Of a stretch of 62,962 nt of DNA, positions 16,288 through 25,379 are shown one piece after another. The stretch spans positions 1 to 62,962 of the forward strand of contig CADAWC010000038.1 of assembly GCA_902791475.1 (NCBI GenBank), in the 5' to 3' direction. The notes under the pieces were generated by a model that was given only the letters and a program-made list of their open reading frames with translations, did no database searches and was not told where the DNA came from. The DNA comes from Fibrobacter succinogenes (GTDB lineage Bacteria > Fibrobacterota > Fibrobacteria > Fibrobacterales > Fibrobacteraceae). The position numbers and the translations under genes were made by a program. Position 1 is the stretch's first letter. The number at the start of each line of letters is the position of its first letter.

Positions 16288-19200
16288 ATGTATGCAAAAA
16301 TTTTTGTTTTTGTCGCAATTCTTTTCTTGATTCCTCAAAATCTTTCGGCTGCGGTTCACTCGGTTTTTCGTAATGTTGCAACTGTAGTTAATTTGCAGGA
16401 TAATGATGAAATAAAACTTTTGGATTTTCCTGATGATTGGTATTTTAGCAGAATTGTTATTGGCGTAAATTCTGTGCCTGCTTTGAAATTGTCCGGAAGT
16501 TTGATCGTTAATGACTGTATTCATGAACTTCATGACGATTATAATGAAATTGCTTTTGTTTACACAGGTGATGATAGAATTATTTATCATGGACCTTCTC
16601 AAAATCTTCCAATACAGTGGTGGGCTGATGCGCTTTCGGATGTCTCTCCGTGCAAAAGTTATTCGGAAATGGTTAGAAGGGATTCTGTGAATGCTTTACT
16701 TTATGATTATGTAGATTCTATTTACTCTGAAAAAATAAAGAATTATATTGATTTAGGTTATGAGAATTCAGAAACGATTTATAAGGGAATTTCCGCTAAT
16801 TTTAAAATTGTTAATTTACCTGATAAGTTTTATAATCGTATTGTTGTTCAAGTAGAATCTATGGATGGTCATGAATTAGATGGTTTTGCTTTTGCTGGCG
16901 GATTAAAAAAAGAGGTGAGGGGGAATACGGCTCAGTTTGCGATAATTCAAAAAAATGTTTTTGCTCCAGTCTTTGAACTGGCTTTCCCTAAATATCGAAA
17001 AATTAAGATAAAATGGTGGACTGAGGTCGGTGTTCCTGATGAAATCAAAATTGAAGCAAAGGAATCGTCCTTGTCGCTTGATTCTGTTGAAGTCGAATAT
17101 AACTTTGGAAACTATTTTGAAGAGGATCAATCTGTAAAAGTCGTTTACGATAAACGTAATTTTGTGGATGGCAAGGTTCCTGTAATAAAAAAGCTTTCTT
17201 TTAATCCTCTTGGACCTGATAAAACGAAAAAAATTGGAAGACGTGGGGATGTCTATCAAATTCAGGCAGGTATAAACCCAAGTGATAGTATTGCTATTGC
17301 TATTCCTCTTGATAGTTATAAACTAGGTGAAGATTCTGTTCTGATTGAACATTATATCGCTGAAGAAAATCGTAAGGTTTTGGAGCCTGCAGATAGTGTT
17401 TCTGGAAATTATGCGTATTTTAATCTTAAGTTTGCGTCTAGGAGAAAGAAAAAATCATTAACTGATTTTTTTGTGCCTTTTGTATTTCCTACTAGTGTGG
17501 AAGATTTTTTTGAGACTACTCCAATTCTGAATACTTGCACATTATCTTCTTCTTGTCGTCAGTATATAGATTTTTTTAATACAGTAGAAAAAGGTCTGCA
17601 TCGAGGCTTGAAGTGGACTTTTGAGGTATTGAAGGATATGACTTGTCCAGATGTACCAACATTGGTAGGAATATTTGAATCACCTAAAACTCCCCAATGG
17701 GATCCCAAACAGGGAAATATTGCGACAGCTTCGGTTCGGCAAGATGCTGCCGCTTATTTGGGTGTTATGGGGGTGGAATGGCTCGATTCTCTTGAGGCTC
17801 TTTCTGCTCCATATCCTGAATCTTGTAATGATGAAATCGAAAAATGTGCTTGGGAACGAACTAAACGTAATTTGGATCGGTTGTTGGTAGATGCTATTTT
17901 TTCAAAGCTTTTTGAAAATGCCACAAATGTCGATCGTAAGTATGAATTTCATTTAGAACAAGAGAATGGTTATCTGATTGAGAAAAAAAATAGGAAAAAA
18001 CAACTTTTTTTCGATGACTATTTTATGACAAGTAGTGGGCTTGTTGAGGAGTCTGCTAAGTTTGTGTTAGGTGTTCAAAAATGCTATAAAACAGTCAATA
18101 TAACTGGGCGGATAGCGCAGAACTATATAAATTTTTATAATGACATGTACAAAAAGAATTTACACACGAATGTTTGTAATAAAGTTTTGGGTTTGGTTTC
18201 TAATGTTTTTGAAACGATACTGAACGGAGTGGAATGTGCCGATTTTCTAAAAACAGATATGTCAATCCTTCAGGGACATGAAGGTAAGTTAATTGCTATA
18301 TCGGAGGCTATGGCTAGGATAGCTCTATTGGCATGGCTTGATAAATCAAATGGATTTAGGGATTATTCGCTTTTAAGGTATAAAGTAACTTATGATGGTA
18401 TTCGTTCTTGGTTGGAATTGGCGGGTCCTTTTCTCGATTATAATAACATTGTGATAAAGGCTTACGCTGGTCTTACTCTGTTTGAATATCTTCACTATGG
18501 TACAAATGAAAATTTGAAAATGCTAAATGGTTCGTTAAATCATCATTATGGCAAAAATGGCGGATTTACTGAAGGTACCGGCTATTCCTTGTATGTTTGG
18601 GAAGATGTACCTTATATTTTGGCTGCCTTGAAGGATGTGTATGAAAGTCAGAATGAAATAGACAATTTTGTCGTTAGCGAAAATTTTTTGAATTCGCCGG
18701 ATTATATGTTTGAATTTTCTAGACCCGTTGGAGCTGTTGGTGACGATAATCGGTATACACATTATGGGCTGATTCCGGTAGAAGTTGATGATGGTGTAAC
18801 ATATAATCCAGATTACCGAGTTTGGGCTAAGCTCAAGAATGACCCAAAATATCTTGCCATGACCGACAAGTATGATATACCTTTTGTTAAAAAGAAAAAT
18901 CCCTTGCTTGTTTTTGGATACCCTGACGAAAGTTTGTATGATTCAAATGAGAAAAAGTTACCTGATCGAGGAGCGTTGTGGGGCGATTTTAAAGATGGCG
19001 TTGCAATGATTACTGCGGTAAATGACGATAAGGATACTGTGGCTCTTTCTATGGTTGCAGAAAAAGATGAATTGTTGATTCGGGGGCAGGCTCATGACCA
19101 GCAGGATAATCTGTCTATAACTCTTACAAGTTCAAAAAAAGGTTTTTTGATTCAAGATCCTGGGTATTCTGGATTTTCTTTTAGGTCAAAAAAGGATAAG

Positions 19201-20247
19201 TTCCATCGTGATGTTGACCATAACGTCTTGACAATCGCAGGGGGACAGAATGACAATGAACCTTTGCCAGTAAGTCAGCTAAAAAAGAGAGTGAGTGGTT
19301 TATCTAAGGATTTTCCTGGAATTGAGTCAAATTATTTTGTAGATTTATTTGCAGGTATTATGGATATAAATCCTAAAAATTATAGTCTTATGGGGCATGG
19401 TGGGTATGCCGCTTCTGTTGGTTGGCAGGTTAATAAGCCTCAAGAAGGGATTGTTGGCTATACTGCGCAAACAACAGTTGCTTCAAGTGTTGGAAATTTG
19501 GGCGTACTTCCGGTAGATGTTTATAATCATCGAACCATTATGTATTTTGGTGAAAACTTTTGGGTGATTGATAGGCCTAATATATTTGGGTTGGAATGGC
19601 ATGTAAATTCGCCGATGAATGAATGGGATGTACTCGAAAGGGCTGGTATTAAACTTTATGATGATCATGCTGGAAAAATTGGAAATCTGTTGCGCTTACC
19701 ACAAAATGATAGTGTTGCGGCTGATTCTAGAATTTTGCAGAATAATTCTCGTTATGATTTTGAAAAAGGAAATAATGGACTTTATTATTTGCGAAATTAT
19801 TATTACACGACATTGGGAACGCCTACAAAAAATTATGTGATGACATACATAGTTGGCAAGGATTCTTTTGCGATAGATAGTTCTAATTACGCGTGTTCGT
19901 CTCTTAGCGTTCAATGTTTTGTAAATACTGATGGAACGAAACGAGTTGTTGTACCCCGTTTCCCATATAATTTCAACTTGTGTACCGTTCTGCCGAATGA
20001 TGAATGTTCCGGACAGGCTTTTTCCGATGGAATTACATTATTTGAGAAAACTTCCCGCGGAGAATGGACTACGCGTGGTGTGTTGGACGGGGAATTGTAT
20101 GCTGCTGAATATGGTTCCAAAATTCCATTGTCATCGGTAACGACTGCAAGAACTTATTACACGTATGTACTTTTAGATGGGACTCCCGTGAATGTCAAAT
20201 ATAAGGGACCTTATCTTCCGGCTATTCCAATTCTTCTTTTGAGGTGA
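16288..20247 (+). CDS. Large secreted heparinase II/III-like protein
   Basis: 1319 residues. Signal peptide at 1-21 (MYAKIFVFVAILFLIPQNLSA). About 450 residues of beta-rich sequence come first. A helical region (about 480-880) with YGKNGGFTEGTGYSLYVWED resembles the alpha/alpha toroid of PL8/12/15/21-type lyases. A beta-sandwich part follows, with AHDQQDNLSITL near 937, LIQDPGYSGFSF near 955 and HNVLTIAGG near 977, typical of the heparinase II/III C-terminal fold. The catalytic Tyr/His cannot be fixed by eye, so lyase activity is inferred. It lies between two small exported proteins in one AT-rich block. The protein is long for the family because of its N-terminal extension. Confidence 0.72.
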   Translation: MYAKIFVFVAILFLIPQNLSAAVHSVFRNVATVVNLQDNDEIKLLDFPDDWYFSRIVIGVNSVPALKLSGSLIVNDCIHELHDDYNEIAFVYTGDDRIIYHGPSQNLPIQWWADALSDVSPCKSYSEMVRRDSVNALLYDYVDSIYSEKIKNYIDLGYENSETIYKGISANFKIVNLPDKFYNRIVVQVESMDGHELDGFAFAGGLKKEVRGNTAQFAIIQKNVFAPVFELAFPKYRKIKIKWWTEVGVPDEIKIEAKESSLSLDSVEVEYNFGNYFEEDQSVKVVYDKRNFVDGKVPVIKKLSFNPLGPDKTKKIGRRGDVYQIQAGINPSDSIAIAIPLDSYKLGEDSVLIEHYIAEENRKVLEPADSVSGNYAYFNLKFASRRKKKSLTDFFVPFVFPTSVEDFFETTPILNTCTLSSSCRQYIDFFNTVEKGLHRGLKWTFEVLKDMTCPDVPTLVGIFESPKTPQWDPKQGNIATASVRQDAAAYLGVMGVEWLDSLEALSAPYPESCNDEIEKCAWERTKRNLDRLLVDAIFSKLFENATNVDRKYEFHLEQENGYLIEKKNRKKQLFFDDYFMTSSGLVEESAKFVLGVQKCYKTVNITGRIAQNYINFYNDMYKKNLHTNVCNKVLGLVSNVFETILNGVECADFLKTDMSILQGHEGKLIAISEAMARIALLAWLDKSNGFRDYSLLRYKVTYDGIRSWLELAGPFLDYNNIVIKAYAGLTLFEYLHYGTNENLKMLNGSLNHHYGKNGGFTEGTGYSLYVWEDVPYILAALKDVYESQNEIDNFVVSENFLNSPDYMFEFSRPVGAVGDDNRYTHYGLIPVEVDDGVTYNPDYRVWAKLKNDPKYLAMTDKYDIPFVKKKNPLLVFGYPDESLYDSNEKKLPDRGALWGDFKDGVAMITAVNDDKDTVALSMVAEKDELLIRGQAHDQQDNLSITLTSSKKGFLIQDPGYSGFSFRSKKDKFHRDVDHNVLTIAGGQNDNEPLPVSQLKKRVSGLSKDFPGIESNYFVDLFAGIMDINPKNYSLMGHGGYAASVGWQVNKPQEGIVGYTAQTTVASSVGNLGVLPVDVYNHRTIMYFGENFWVIDRPNIFGLEWHVNSPMNEWDVLERAGIKLYDDHAGKIGNLLRLPQNDSVAADSRILQNNSRYDFEKGNNGLYYLRNYYYTTLGTPTKNYVMTYIVGKDSFAIDSSNYACSSLSVQCFVNTDGTKRVVVPRFPYNFNLCTVLPNDECSGQAFSDGITLFEKTSRGEWTTRGVLDGELYAAEYGSKIPLSSVTTARTYYTYVLLDGTPVNVKYKGPYLPAIPILLLR

Positions 20248-20250
20248 CTT

Positions 20251-20889
20251 ATGTGGAAAAAATGGCTGTTGGCTTTGCCAATTGTGCTTTGCTTGCTTTC
20301 CTGTGAAGGACTTACAACTACTGGGACTAATGACCCTGTAAGTAATCCTTGTCGCGGAATTTCAAAGAAAAATGCTTATTCGTATACTTTTTTCTTTGAA
20401 TTGAATTGTCCGCTAAAGGAACGCTGCTCTGCTGGTTTCAGTTTTATAGGGGGAGGTGTTGGTGATTCTTTGGATGGTAGGTGCTTTTTAGGATATGAAT
20501 TAAAACTTGAAAATGCAGGGATGTCAAGAATGGTATCTCAAAATAGAAACTATCCAATATCGTTGTCTGAGAATAATCATGCTAAATTTTCACTTGTTGA
20601 TGAAGACAACAAGGAAAAGAAATATGATATAGACCTTTCTGGAATAGTAAATTCTTACACCATTCGAGGCGATACGGTTGATGTAAATGTGATGAAGGAT
20701 TGCCGTCTAGATTTATTTTCTTGCAAAAGAGAAACTGTATATGGAAATCAAATGTTGAATAGTCCGTATACCTTTTCTCTGATAGATGGTTGTAAGGAAT
20801 ATTATAGCTATGATTGTACTTGGCATAATTTAGGACCATCAAGAAAAGATGATTTGAAAATTCATACTAAAATTTATTGGTCAAAATAG
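20251..20889 (+). CDS. Small lipoprotein, unknown function
   Basis: 212 residues. The lipobox (LLSC at residues 14-17, after MWKKWLLALPIVLC) predicts lipid attachment. The rest has about ten Cys and beta-type sequence. GAGGTGA precedes the ATG, which is 3 nt after the stop of the heparinase-like gene. The words around its start (aggtgacttatgtggaaaa, 20242-20260) recur at 20925-20943, just after the gene. No domain is recognised. A role alongside the heparinase-like protein is inferred from position only. Confidence 0.78.
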   Translation: MWKKWLLALPIVLCLLSCEGLTTTGTNDPVSNPCRGISKKNAYSYTFFFELNCPLKERCSAGFSFIGGGVGDSLDGRCFLGYELKLENAGMSRMVSQNRNYPISLSENNHAKFSLVDEDNKEKKYDIDLSGIVNSYTIRGDTVDVNVMKDCRLDLFSCKRETVYGNQMLNSPYTFSLIDGCKEYYSYDCTWHNLGPSRKDDLKIHTKIYWSK

Positions 20890-20924
20890 TCGCTTAGCAG
20901 GCATCTGCAAATCCATTTTTGATT

Positions 20925-20943
20925 AGGTGACTTATGTGGAAAA
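20925..20943 (+). repeat. 19-bp direct repeat of the lipoprotein start region
   Basis: Exact copy of 20242-20260, including RBS, ATG and the next codons, but not followed by a long reading frame. It suggests the remnant of a second gene start or a duplication end point. Confidence 0.6.
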
Positions 20944-21060
20944 CTCACCTTAACGGGCTTATCGCTAGCGCGATAATTCCAAAATTCGCTCTTTGGACTT
21001 CGTCCATGATCGAATTTTGTCGAACCCTCTTCTCGGGTTCTCGACCTTATTTACGAATAA

Positions 21061-21097
21061 AAGCAAAAACGACACCATAAAGGTGTCGTCTTTGCTT
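21061..21097 (-). terminator. Terminator of tRNA-Gly
   Basis: Stem ACGACACC/GGTGTCGT with loop ATAAA and outer AAGCAAA/TTTGCTT pairing. On the minus strand a T-rich tail follows. Confidence 0.75.
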
Positions 21098-21100
21098 TAG

Positions 21101-21173
21101 AGCGGGAAAAGGGTCTCGAACCCTCGACATCGACCTTGGGAAGGTCGCGCTCTACCAACTGAGCTACTCCCGC
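21101..21173 (-). tRNA. tRNA-Gly (anticodon CCC)
   Basis: On the minus strand: acceptor GCGGGAG with TTCCCGC, D arm GCTC/GAGC, anticodon stem CGACC/GGTCG with loop TTCCCAA (anticodon CCC, reads GGG), T arm GAGGG/CCCTT with TTCGAGA. Discriminator T, CCA not encoded. Confidence 0.95.
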
Positions 21174-21244
21174 GTGGGTAGTCTTAATTTAGTAAAATTA
21201 GGGGGCTTGTAAAGGTATGCCTTCTTTTTTTCTATTATTGAAAT

Positions 21245-21874
21245 ATGCAAAATCTCAAGTTTAAATCTGTTTGTGGCGTAGTGGCGCTCGTTTGTCTTGT
21301 TTCGACGAACATTGCGTGGAGCGAGGGCGGTTCAAAACGTGGCTTTTTTGATAGTTTCGTAAACTTCTTTACGCCGAGTGGTTCTGTGCAAGGCGAAGGT
21401 CCTATATTTGATGAACTTAAGGGCGTCGAAACGCAAATCGATAAGATTGAAGTTCAGTATTCTAGAGAACGCCGTCCGGGCAATAAGACGCGCTACCGCA
21501 AGCAGTTGGATAGCCTCCGCAATGTCCGTGATTCGCTGATTACGGTGATAGAGAAAATGCCAACGTCATCAGCTGTGGTTGCAACATCTTCGAGTGCAAA
21601 AATCGCTCAATCAAGTGCCGCGCTGTCTAGCCCAAGTGTGGCTAAGTCGAGTTCCTCGCTTGCCATTTCTTCGTCTGCAGCGGTTCCCGCAAGCAGTGCT
21701 GCAAATGTTGTTTGCGCTCGCGATACGGTCTTTGTCCACGATACACTTGTTGTGCGTGATACTGTCGTGATTCACGATACTTTATACGTCGTGCTCGCGA
21801 ACAAGCCTGAAGCAACGCCTAAAGCGACTCAGAAAGGCAATAAAAAAGCGAAGACAGCTCCTGCGAAAGAATAG
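21245..21874 (+). CDS. Exported Ser-rich protein with DTV/DTL repeat tail
   Basis: 209 residues. Signal peptide to about residue 27 (ending IAWS). A basic/acidic helical segment (residues 55-105) may form a coiled coil, followed by a Ser-rich linker (about 107-155). The C-terminal motif DTVFVHDTLVVRDTVVIHD alternates Asp-Thr pairs and ends in a Lys/Ala-rich tail. A similar DTV motif occurs in the barrel protein at 45645. TATTAT lies 6 nt before the ATG with no Shine-Dalgarno, suggesting a leaderless message. Function unknown. Confidence 0.75.
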   Translation: MQNLKFKSVCGVVALVCLVSTNIAWSEGGSKRGFFDSFVNFFTPSGSVQGEGPIFDELKGVETQIDKIEVQYSRERRPGNKTRYRKQLDSLRNVRDSLITVIEKMPTSSAVVATSSSAKIAQSSAALSSPSVAKSSSSLAISSSAAVPASSAANVVCARDTVFVHDTLVVRDTVVIHDTLYVVLANKPEATPKATQKGNKKAKTAPAKE

Positions 21875-21879
21875 TGCTT

Positions 21880-21912
21880 AGATCCTATCGCCTTTGGCTC
21901 CAGGATGACTGT
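21880..21912 (-). repeat. Family B repeat, reverse orientation
   Basis: GATCCTATCG...CCAGGATGAC. A degraded copy in the other orientation follows at 21937-21969 (GTCACTCTGGAACCGTTAG, then GATAGAGTCC). Confidence 0.55.
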
Positions 21913-22020
21913 GGAGACATTAAGTCAATTACATTTGTCACTCTGGAACCGTTAGGTGATAGAGTCCATAATGTTTTTTTATGAAAATGCGCGCTTCTCA
22001 GCCGCGCTTCTCGTTAATCC

Positions 22021-22851
22021 TTATTCCTTAATCGTATATCCCGAGCGGAAGTTTTCAATCAAGCAACTGCTGATGCTCACGCTCGTATCGTATTCGGGAA
22101 TGTCCTCGCGCTTGACCCAAGTGGCGCAGGCGAGTTCCGCCTCTTGCATGTGAATGGTCGGGTCGCCATCAAGTTCTGCGGTGTAGCCCGAGATGAGCGA
22201 TTCCGAGAACGGCCACGGCTGGCTGCCAAAGTACTTGATGTTTTTGACGCGGACGCCCGCTTCTTCAAGGACTTCGCGCTTGACTGCCTGTTCGAGCGAT
22301 TCTCCGATTTCAACGAATCCAGAAATGAGGAACATGCGCGTCTTGTCCGGATTGTCCAAATTGCGAGCCATTAAAAGCTCGTTGCCATTGTGAACAGCGA
22401 CAATCACGACCGGCGAAATCTTGGGATAGACGGTGTTCTTGCAGCTGGGGCAAATCATGGAGCGTTCCTTGAGCCCTCGCTTCATGAGACATCCGCATTT
22501 ACCGCAGAACTTGTTCAAGCTTTCCCACTTAGCAATGTGTGCCGATGTGGCGCCTCCGAGGCGTTCCAAATGGCTTTCGAGTGTGCGGAATGTGCGGTTG
22601 CCGCGGAACTCGTAGCCTTCCGGAATTTCCGGCAAGTTCGAATTGCACAAGAAATAAGCGTCACCGTCGATGCTAATCAAGTAATGGCATTCGCATTGCG
22701 GGAATTCGCTCACTCGCGGAATGGCGAAGTTGTCGCCAGTCTTTTTGAAAAGCGTTTGTTCACCATTGAAAATAATCAAGTAATCTGTGGGCTTGGGCTC
22801 AATGGTCTTAAATTCGTTGTTCAACTTGTGCGGTGCAATTTCGTGAATCAT
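22021..22851 (-). CDS. nudC: NAD(H) pyrophosphatase, NudC type
   Basis: 276 residues. It hydrolyses NAD(H) to NMN(H) and AMP and may remove NAD caps from RNA. Seen: a four-Cys zinc ribbon (CGKCG...CPSCKN) in the middle, the complete Nudix box GFVEIGESLEQAVKREVLEE and, downstream, the NudC-specific SQPWPF motif. It starts 7 nt after the GT2 gene at 22859-23800 on the same strand, so it is probably the last gene of that operon, although its function is unrelated. Confidence 0.93.
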   Translation of the reverse strand: MIHEIAPHKLNNEFKTIEPKPTDYLIIFNGEQTLFKKTGDNFAIPRVSEFPQCECHYLISIDGDAYFLCNSNLPEIPEGYEFRGNRTFRTLESHLERLGGATSAHIAKWESLNKFCGKCGCLMKRGLKERSMICPSCKNTVYPKISPVVIVAVHNGNELLMARNLDNPDKTRMFLISGFVEIGESLEQAVKREVLEEAGVRVKNIKYFGSQPWPFSESLISGYTAELDGDPTIHMQEAELACATWVKREDIPEYDTSVSISSCLIENFRSGYTIKE

Positions 22852-22858
22852 AGGATTT

Positions 22859-23800
22859 TTAGTTCTTATTGAAAAATTTTTTGGCGGTCGAGACGCCCAC
22901 GAACGAGAACAGAATTCGTGCTATCATTTGGGGGGCGCTGTGAACCTGCGGATAAATGTGGCGAGCGTTTTTGACAATCCATGGGAACCAAAGCGGCGAT
23001 AAAAACGCATGGTTAAAGCGCAATTCCAAGAACAGAATAAATTTATCCAAGAATTGACGACTCTCGTCTGGCAGTTTCTCGAAAATTTCCGAGCCTCTTA
23101 CAGCCTTTGCCCACTGCAAATTCGTCTGGAGTTTTTCGCTCCAAGTCTTGTTGCCTTCGCCGATGGCGTTATTGCCGTGAATGCGGTATTGAATGACTTT
23201 ATCTGCGATGGCGCGGTAGCCGTTTTCTGCGGTGGCGCAAAGTGTAATCCATTGGTCGTGTACGGGTACGTCTTGTGGAATCGGGAGGGCCGTCTTCAAT
23301 AGCCCTGCCTTGAAAGCGACCATGCAACCGGTGACGTTTGTGTAGCCGGTGAGGAGTGCTTGCTGGCTCAGCTGCTCGACAATTTCGGCTTTCTTTCGCC
23401 AAGATGAATCTGTGACGACTCCTTCTCCATTGATGATTTCGGCATCGCCAAAAATCATGGAACTGTCGCCAATCTTTTGACTCATCACTTCTAATTTATT
23501 CGGAAGCCAAATGTCATCTTGGTCGGCAAGGAAAATCAAATCGTCATATTCGAGTAGGGCAGCGGCTTTCTCTAACGCCGTCGAGAATGCGGCTCGATGC
23601 CCTCTGTTCTTTTCGAATTGCGTAATTTCAAGGGGGAGCTTATCCTTGTAACGTTCCAAGATTTTGCATGTAGAATCTTTGGATCCGTCATCCACAGCAA
23701 CGATAACATCGGCAGGTCTCGTCTGTGCGACCAAAGAATCGAGCATCTGCGCGAGATACTTTTCGCCGTTATAAGTTGCAAGTGTAATGCAAATTTTCAT
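22859..23800 (-). CDS. Glycosyltransferase family 2 (rhamnosyltransferase-like)
   Basis: 313 residues. GT-A fold motifs: ITLATYNGEKYLAQMLDSL at the N-terminus, VDDGSKDST near 38, and FLADQDDIWLPNKLE near 90 (DxD metal site). The DQDDIWLP signature is typical of rhamnosyltransferase-like GT2 enzymes. The C-terminal hydrophobic stretch may be membrane-associated. ATG 23800 is preferred because an AGGCG lies 6-8 nt upstream; a TTG at 23806 is possible. It is the third of three tandem GT2 genes. Confidence 0.88.
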   Translation of the reverse strand: MKICITLATYNGEKYLAQMLDSLVAQTRPADVIVAVDDGSKDSTCKILERYKDKLPLEITQFEKNRGHRAAFSTALEKAAALLEYDDLIFLADQDDIWLPNKLEVMSQKIGDSSMIFGDAEIINGEGVVTDSSWRKKAEIVEQLSQQALLTGYTNVTGCMVAFKAGLLKTALPIPQDVPVHDQWITLCATAENGYRAIADKVIQYRIHGNNAIGEGNKTWSEKLQTNLQWAKAVRGSEIFEKLPDESRQFLDKFILFLELRFNHAFLSPLWFPWIVKNARHIYPQVHSAPQMIARILFSFVGVSTAKKFFNKN

Positions 23801-23809
23801 GCTCAACGC

Positions 23810-24511
23810 CTAACGCCAAAGGATATGCCACGCAAGATAAGCGCGGTATGCAATTCTAAAGTAAAGGCTGTTCGTGCTCTTGCCGCCCGTGAACGAGACT
23901 GTGTTTTCGTGACGGCGGTAAAGCTGCAAAACTTCGTCTTGGTAGCCGCACTTGAAATGCTTTTGTGCGTAATACGAGACCCACAAATCGTGTGCAACGA
24001 CTTTCGGCGGGAATGGCATGCAAGCGTCTTTCACCTGCTTTGTAAAGCACATGCAAGCGCCGAGCCAACAATTGTTGATGATGTTTCGCAAGAGCGATTT
24101 CTTCATCGGCCATTTTTCGTCGTAATGGCGTTCCTTGATGACGTTTAAGTTGGCGTCGACGAGCGAACAGTTGCAAAGAATCGTGTCGTAGCCGCCTTCC
24201 GTGAGGAATTTTTCCATTTTATCGAGCTTGCCCGGCAGCCATACATCGTCTTGGTCGGCAAAGTAAATCAAGTCGCCCGTAGCTTGACGCATGGCGTTTT
24301 CGAAGTTGTGCGCAACGCCGTGATTCTCGTTGTGGAAAATCTTGATTCGCGGGTCATTATAGCTTTGGACGATTTTCAACGTATCGTCTTTCGAAGCGTC
24401 GTCAGAAACGATGAGTTCGTCATCTTCTCTTAGCTGCGGAATAATGCTGTCCAGCTGTTCCTTGATGTATTTGGCACCATTGTAGGTCGCCATGCAAATG
24501 CTTCTTTTCAT
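23810..24511 (-). CDS. Glycosyltransferase family 2
   Basis: 233 residues. MKRSICMATYNGAKYIKEQL, VSDDASKDDT and YFADQDDVWLPGKLDKM are the GT2 donor-site motifs. It is shorter than its two neighbours at the C-terminus. The ATG at 24511 follows the stop of the previous GT2 by 2 nt, so translation is probably coupled. Middle gene of the three-gene GT2 run; acceptor and sugar unknown. Confidence 0.87.
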   Translation of the reverse strand: MKRSICMATYNGAKYIKEQLDSIIPQLREDDELIVSDDASKDDTLKIVQSYNDPRIKIFHNENHGVAHNFENAMRQATGDLIYFADQDDVWLPGKLDKMEKFLTEGGYDTILCNCSLVDANLNVIKERHYDEKWPMKKSLLRNIINNCWLGACMCFTKQVKDACMPFPPKVVAHDLWVSYYAQKHFKCGYQDEVLQLYRRHENTVSFTGGKSTNSLYFRIAYRAYLAWHILWR

Positions 24512-24513
24512 AC

Positions 24514-25332
24514 CTAAAACCAACTATACAAAATTTTGTACATCAAGAACTTTAAGTACGATAATCCGAAATCCTTGTGGAGCAATTTTGCGACTTGAAA
24601 GAACTGTTTTTGGCCTGCGCGTGCGATGGCGCGTGCGAAAAAGCCTTTGCGGGCCTGCTCTGCGCCAAGCGTATTGCTTGTGTGCTGGCGATAAAGAATC
24701 GTCGAGTCGTCGAGAATCGAGATGACACCGCCTTTAAAGTGGACGCAAAGGGCTACCCATTCATCGTGCATGGTCGCACGTGGTGACATCGGGAGCGAAG
24801 CCTGTTTTGCAGCGTGGTTGAACATCATCGTGCAGCCGGTAACCACATGTCGCACACAAATTAATTCTGGGTGCTTGCGGAAAACGTCAATTTTCAAATC
24901 TTCGTTGAACGATTCTTTGATGGGGGAGAGCTGTTCATCGACCACACGCAAATCCGTCGCAACAAGAACTGGCGCGGTCCCCTCGACTTCTTTCATCCGA
25001 GCAAATGTCTTTTCGATTTTCTCCGGCAGCCAAATGTCGTCCTGGTCGCAGAACATGTAATACTCGGAATCCACATTTTCGAGCAAATACATAAAAGACT
25101 TCGCCGCACCCCTGTGCTTTTGCGAGTCTTTCAAAATTGTAACCCTATCGGGATGCATTTCGCGAAATTGCCCGACGATTTTCATGGTATCGTCCGAGGA
25201 ACCGTCATCACGAACATACAAATGGAACTGTTTACAAGATTGCTGGAACAGAGAATCAAGCTGTTCTCTGATGTACTTGCCGCCATTGTATGTGGCGAGC
25301 AAAACCGCAATATCGTAGTTGTTGTGTTCCAT
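24514..25332 (-). CDS. Glycosyltransferase family 2
   Basis: 272 residues. LLATYNGGKYIREQLDSLF, RDDGSSDDT and FCDQDDIWLPEKIEK show the GT2 catalytic core. It is the first gene of the run GT2-GT2-GT2-nudC on the minus strand. The three enzymes are similar in layout and look like a tandem duplication with divergence. They probably act in turn on one surface polysaccharide. The spacer upstream (25333-25379) is a degenerate CTAGTAACT-like repeat. Confidence 0.88.
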   Translation of the reverse strand: MEHNNYDIAVLLATYNGGKYIREQLDSLFQQSCKQFHLYVRDDGSSDDTMKIVGQFREMHPDRVTILKDSQKHRGAAKSFMYLLENVDSEYYMFCDQDDIWLPEKIEKTFARMKEVEGTAPVLVATDLRVVDEQLSPIKESFNEDLKIDVFRKHPELICVRHVVTGCTMMFNHAAKQASLPMSPRATMHDEWVALCVHFKGGVISILDDSTILYRQHTSNTLGAEQARKGFFARAIARAGQKQFFQVAKLLHKDFGLSYLKFLMYKILYSWF

Positions 25333-25345
25333 TGACTTCCGCGAA

Positions 25346-25379
25346 TCTACTAGTAACTATTAACTAGTATCTAGTAACT
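25346..25379. repeat. Degenerate CTAGTAACT word repeat
   Basis: Variants of CTAGTAACT/TTAACTAGTAT repeated about four times in the spacer between speA and the GT2 run. Confidence 0.5.
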
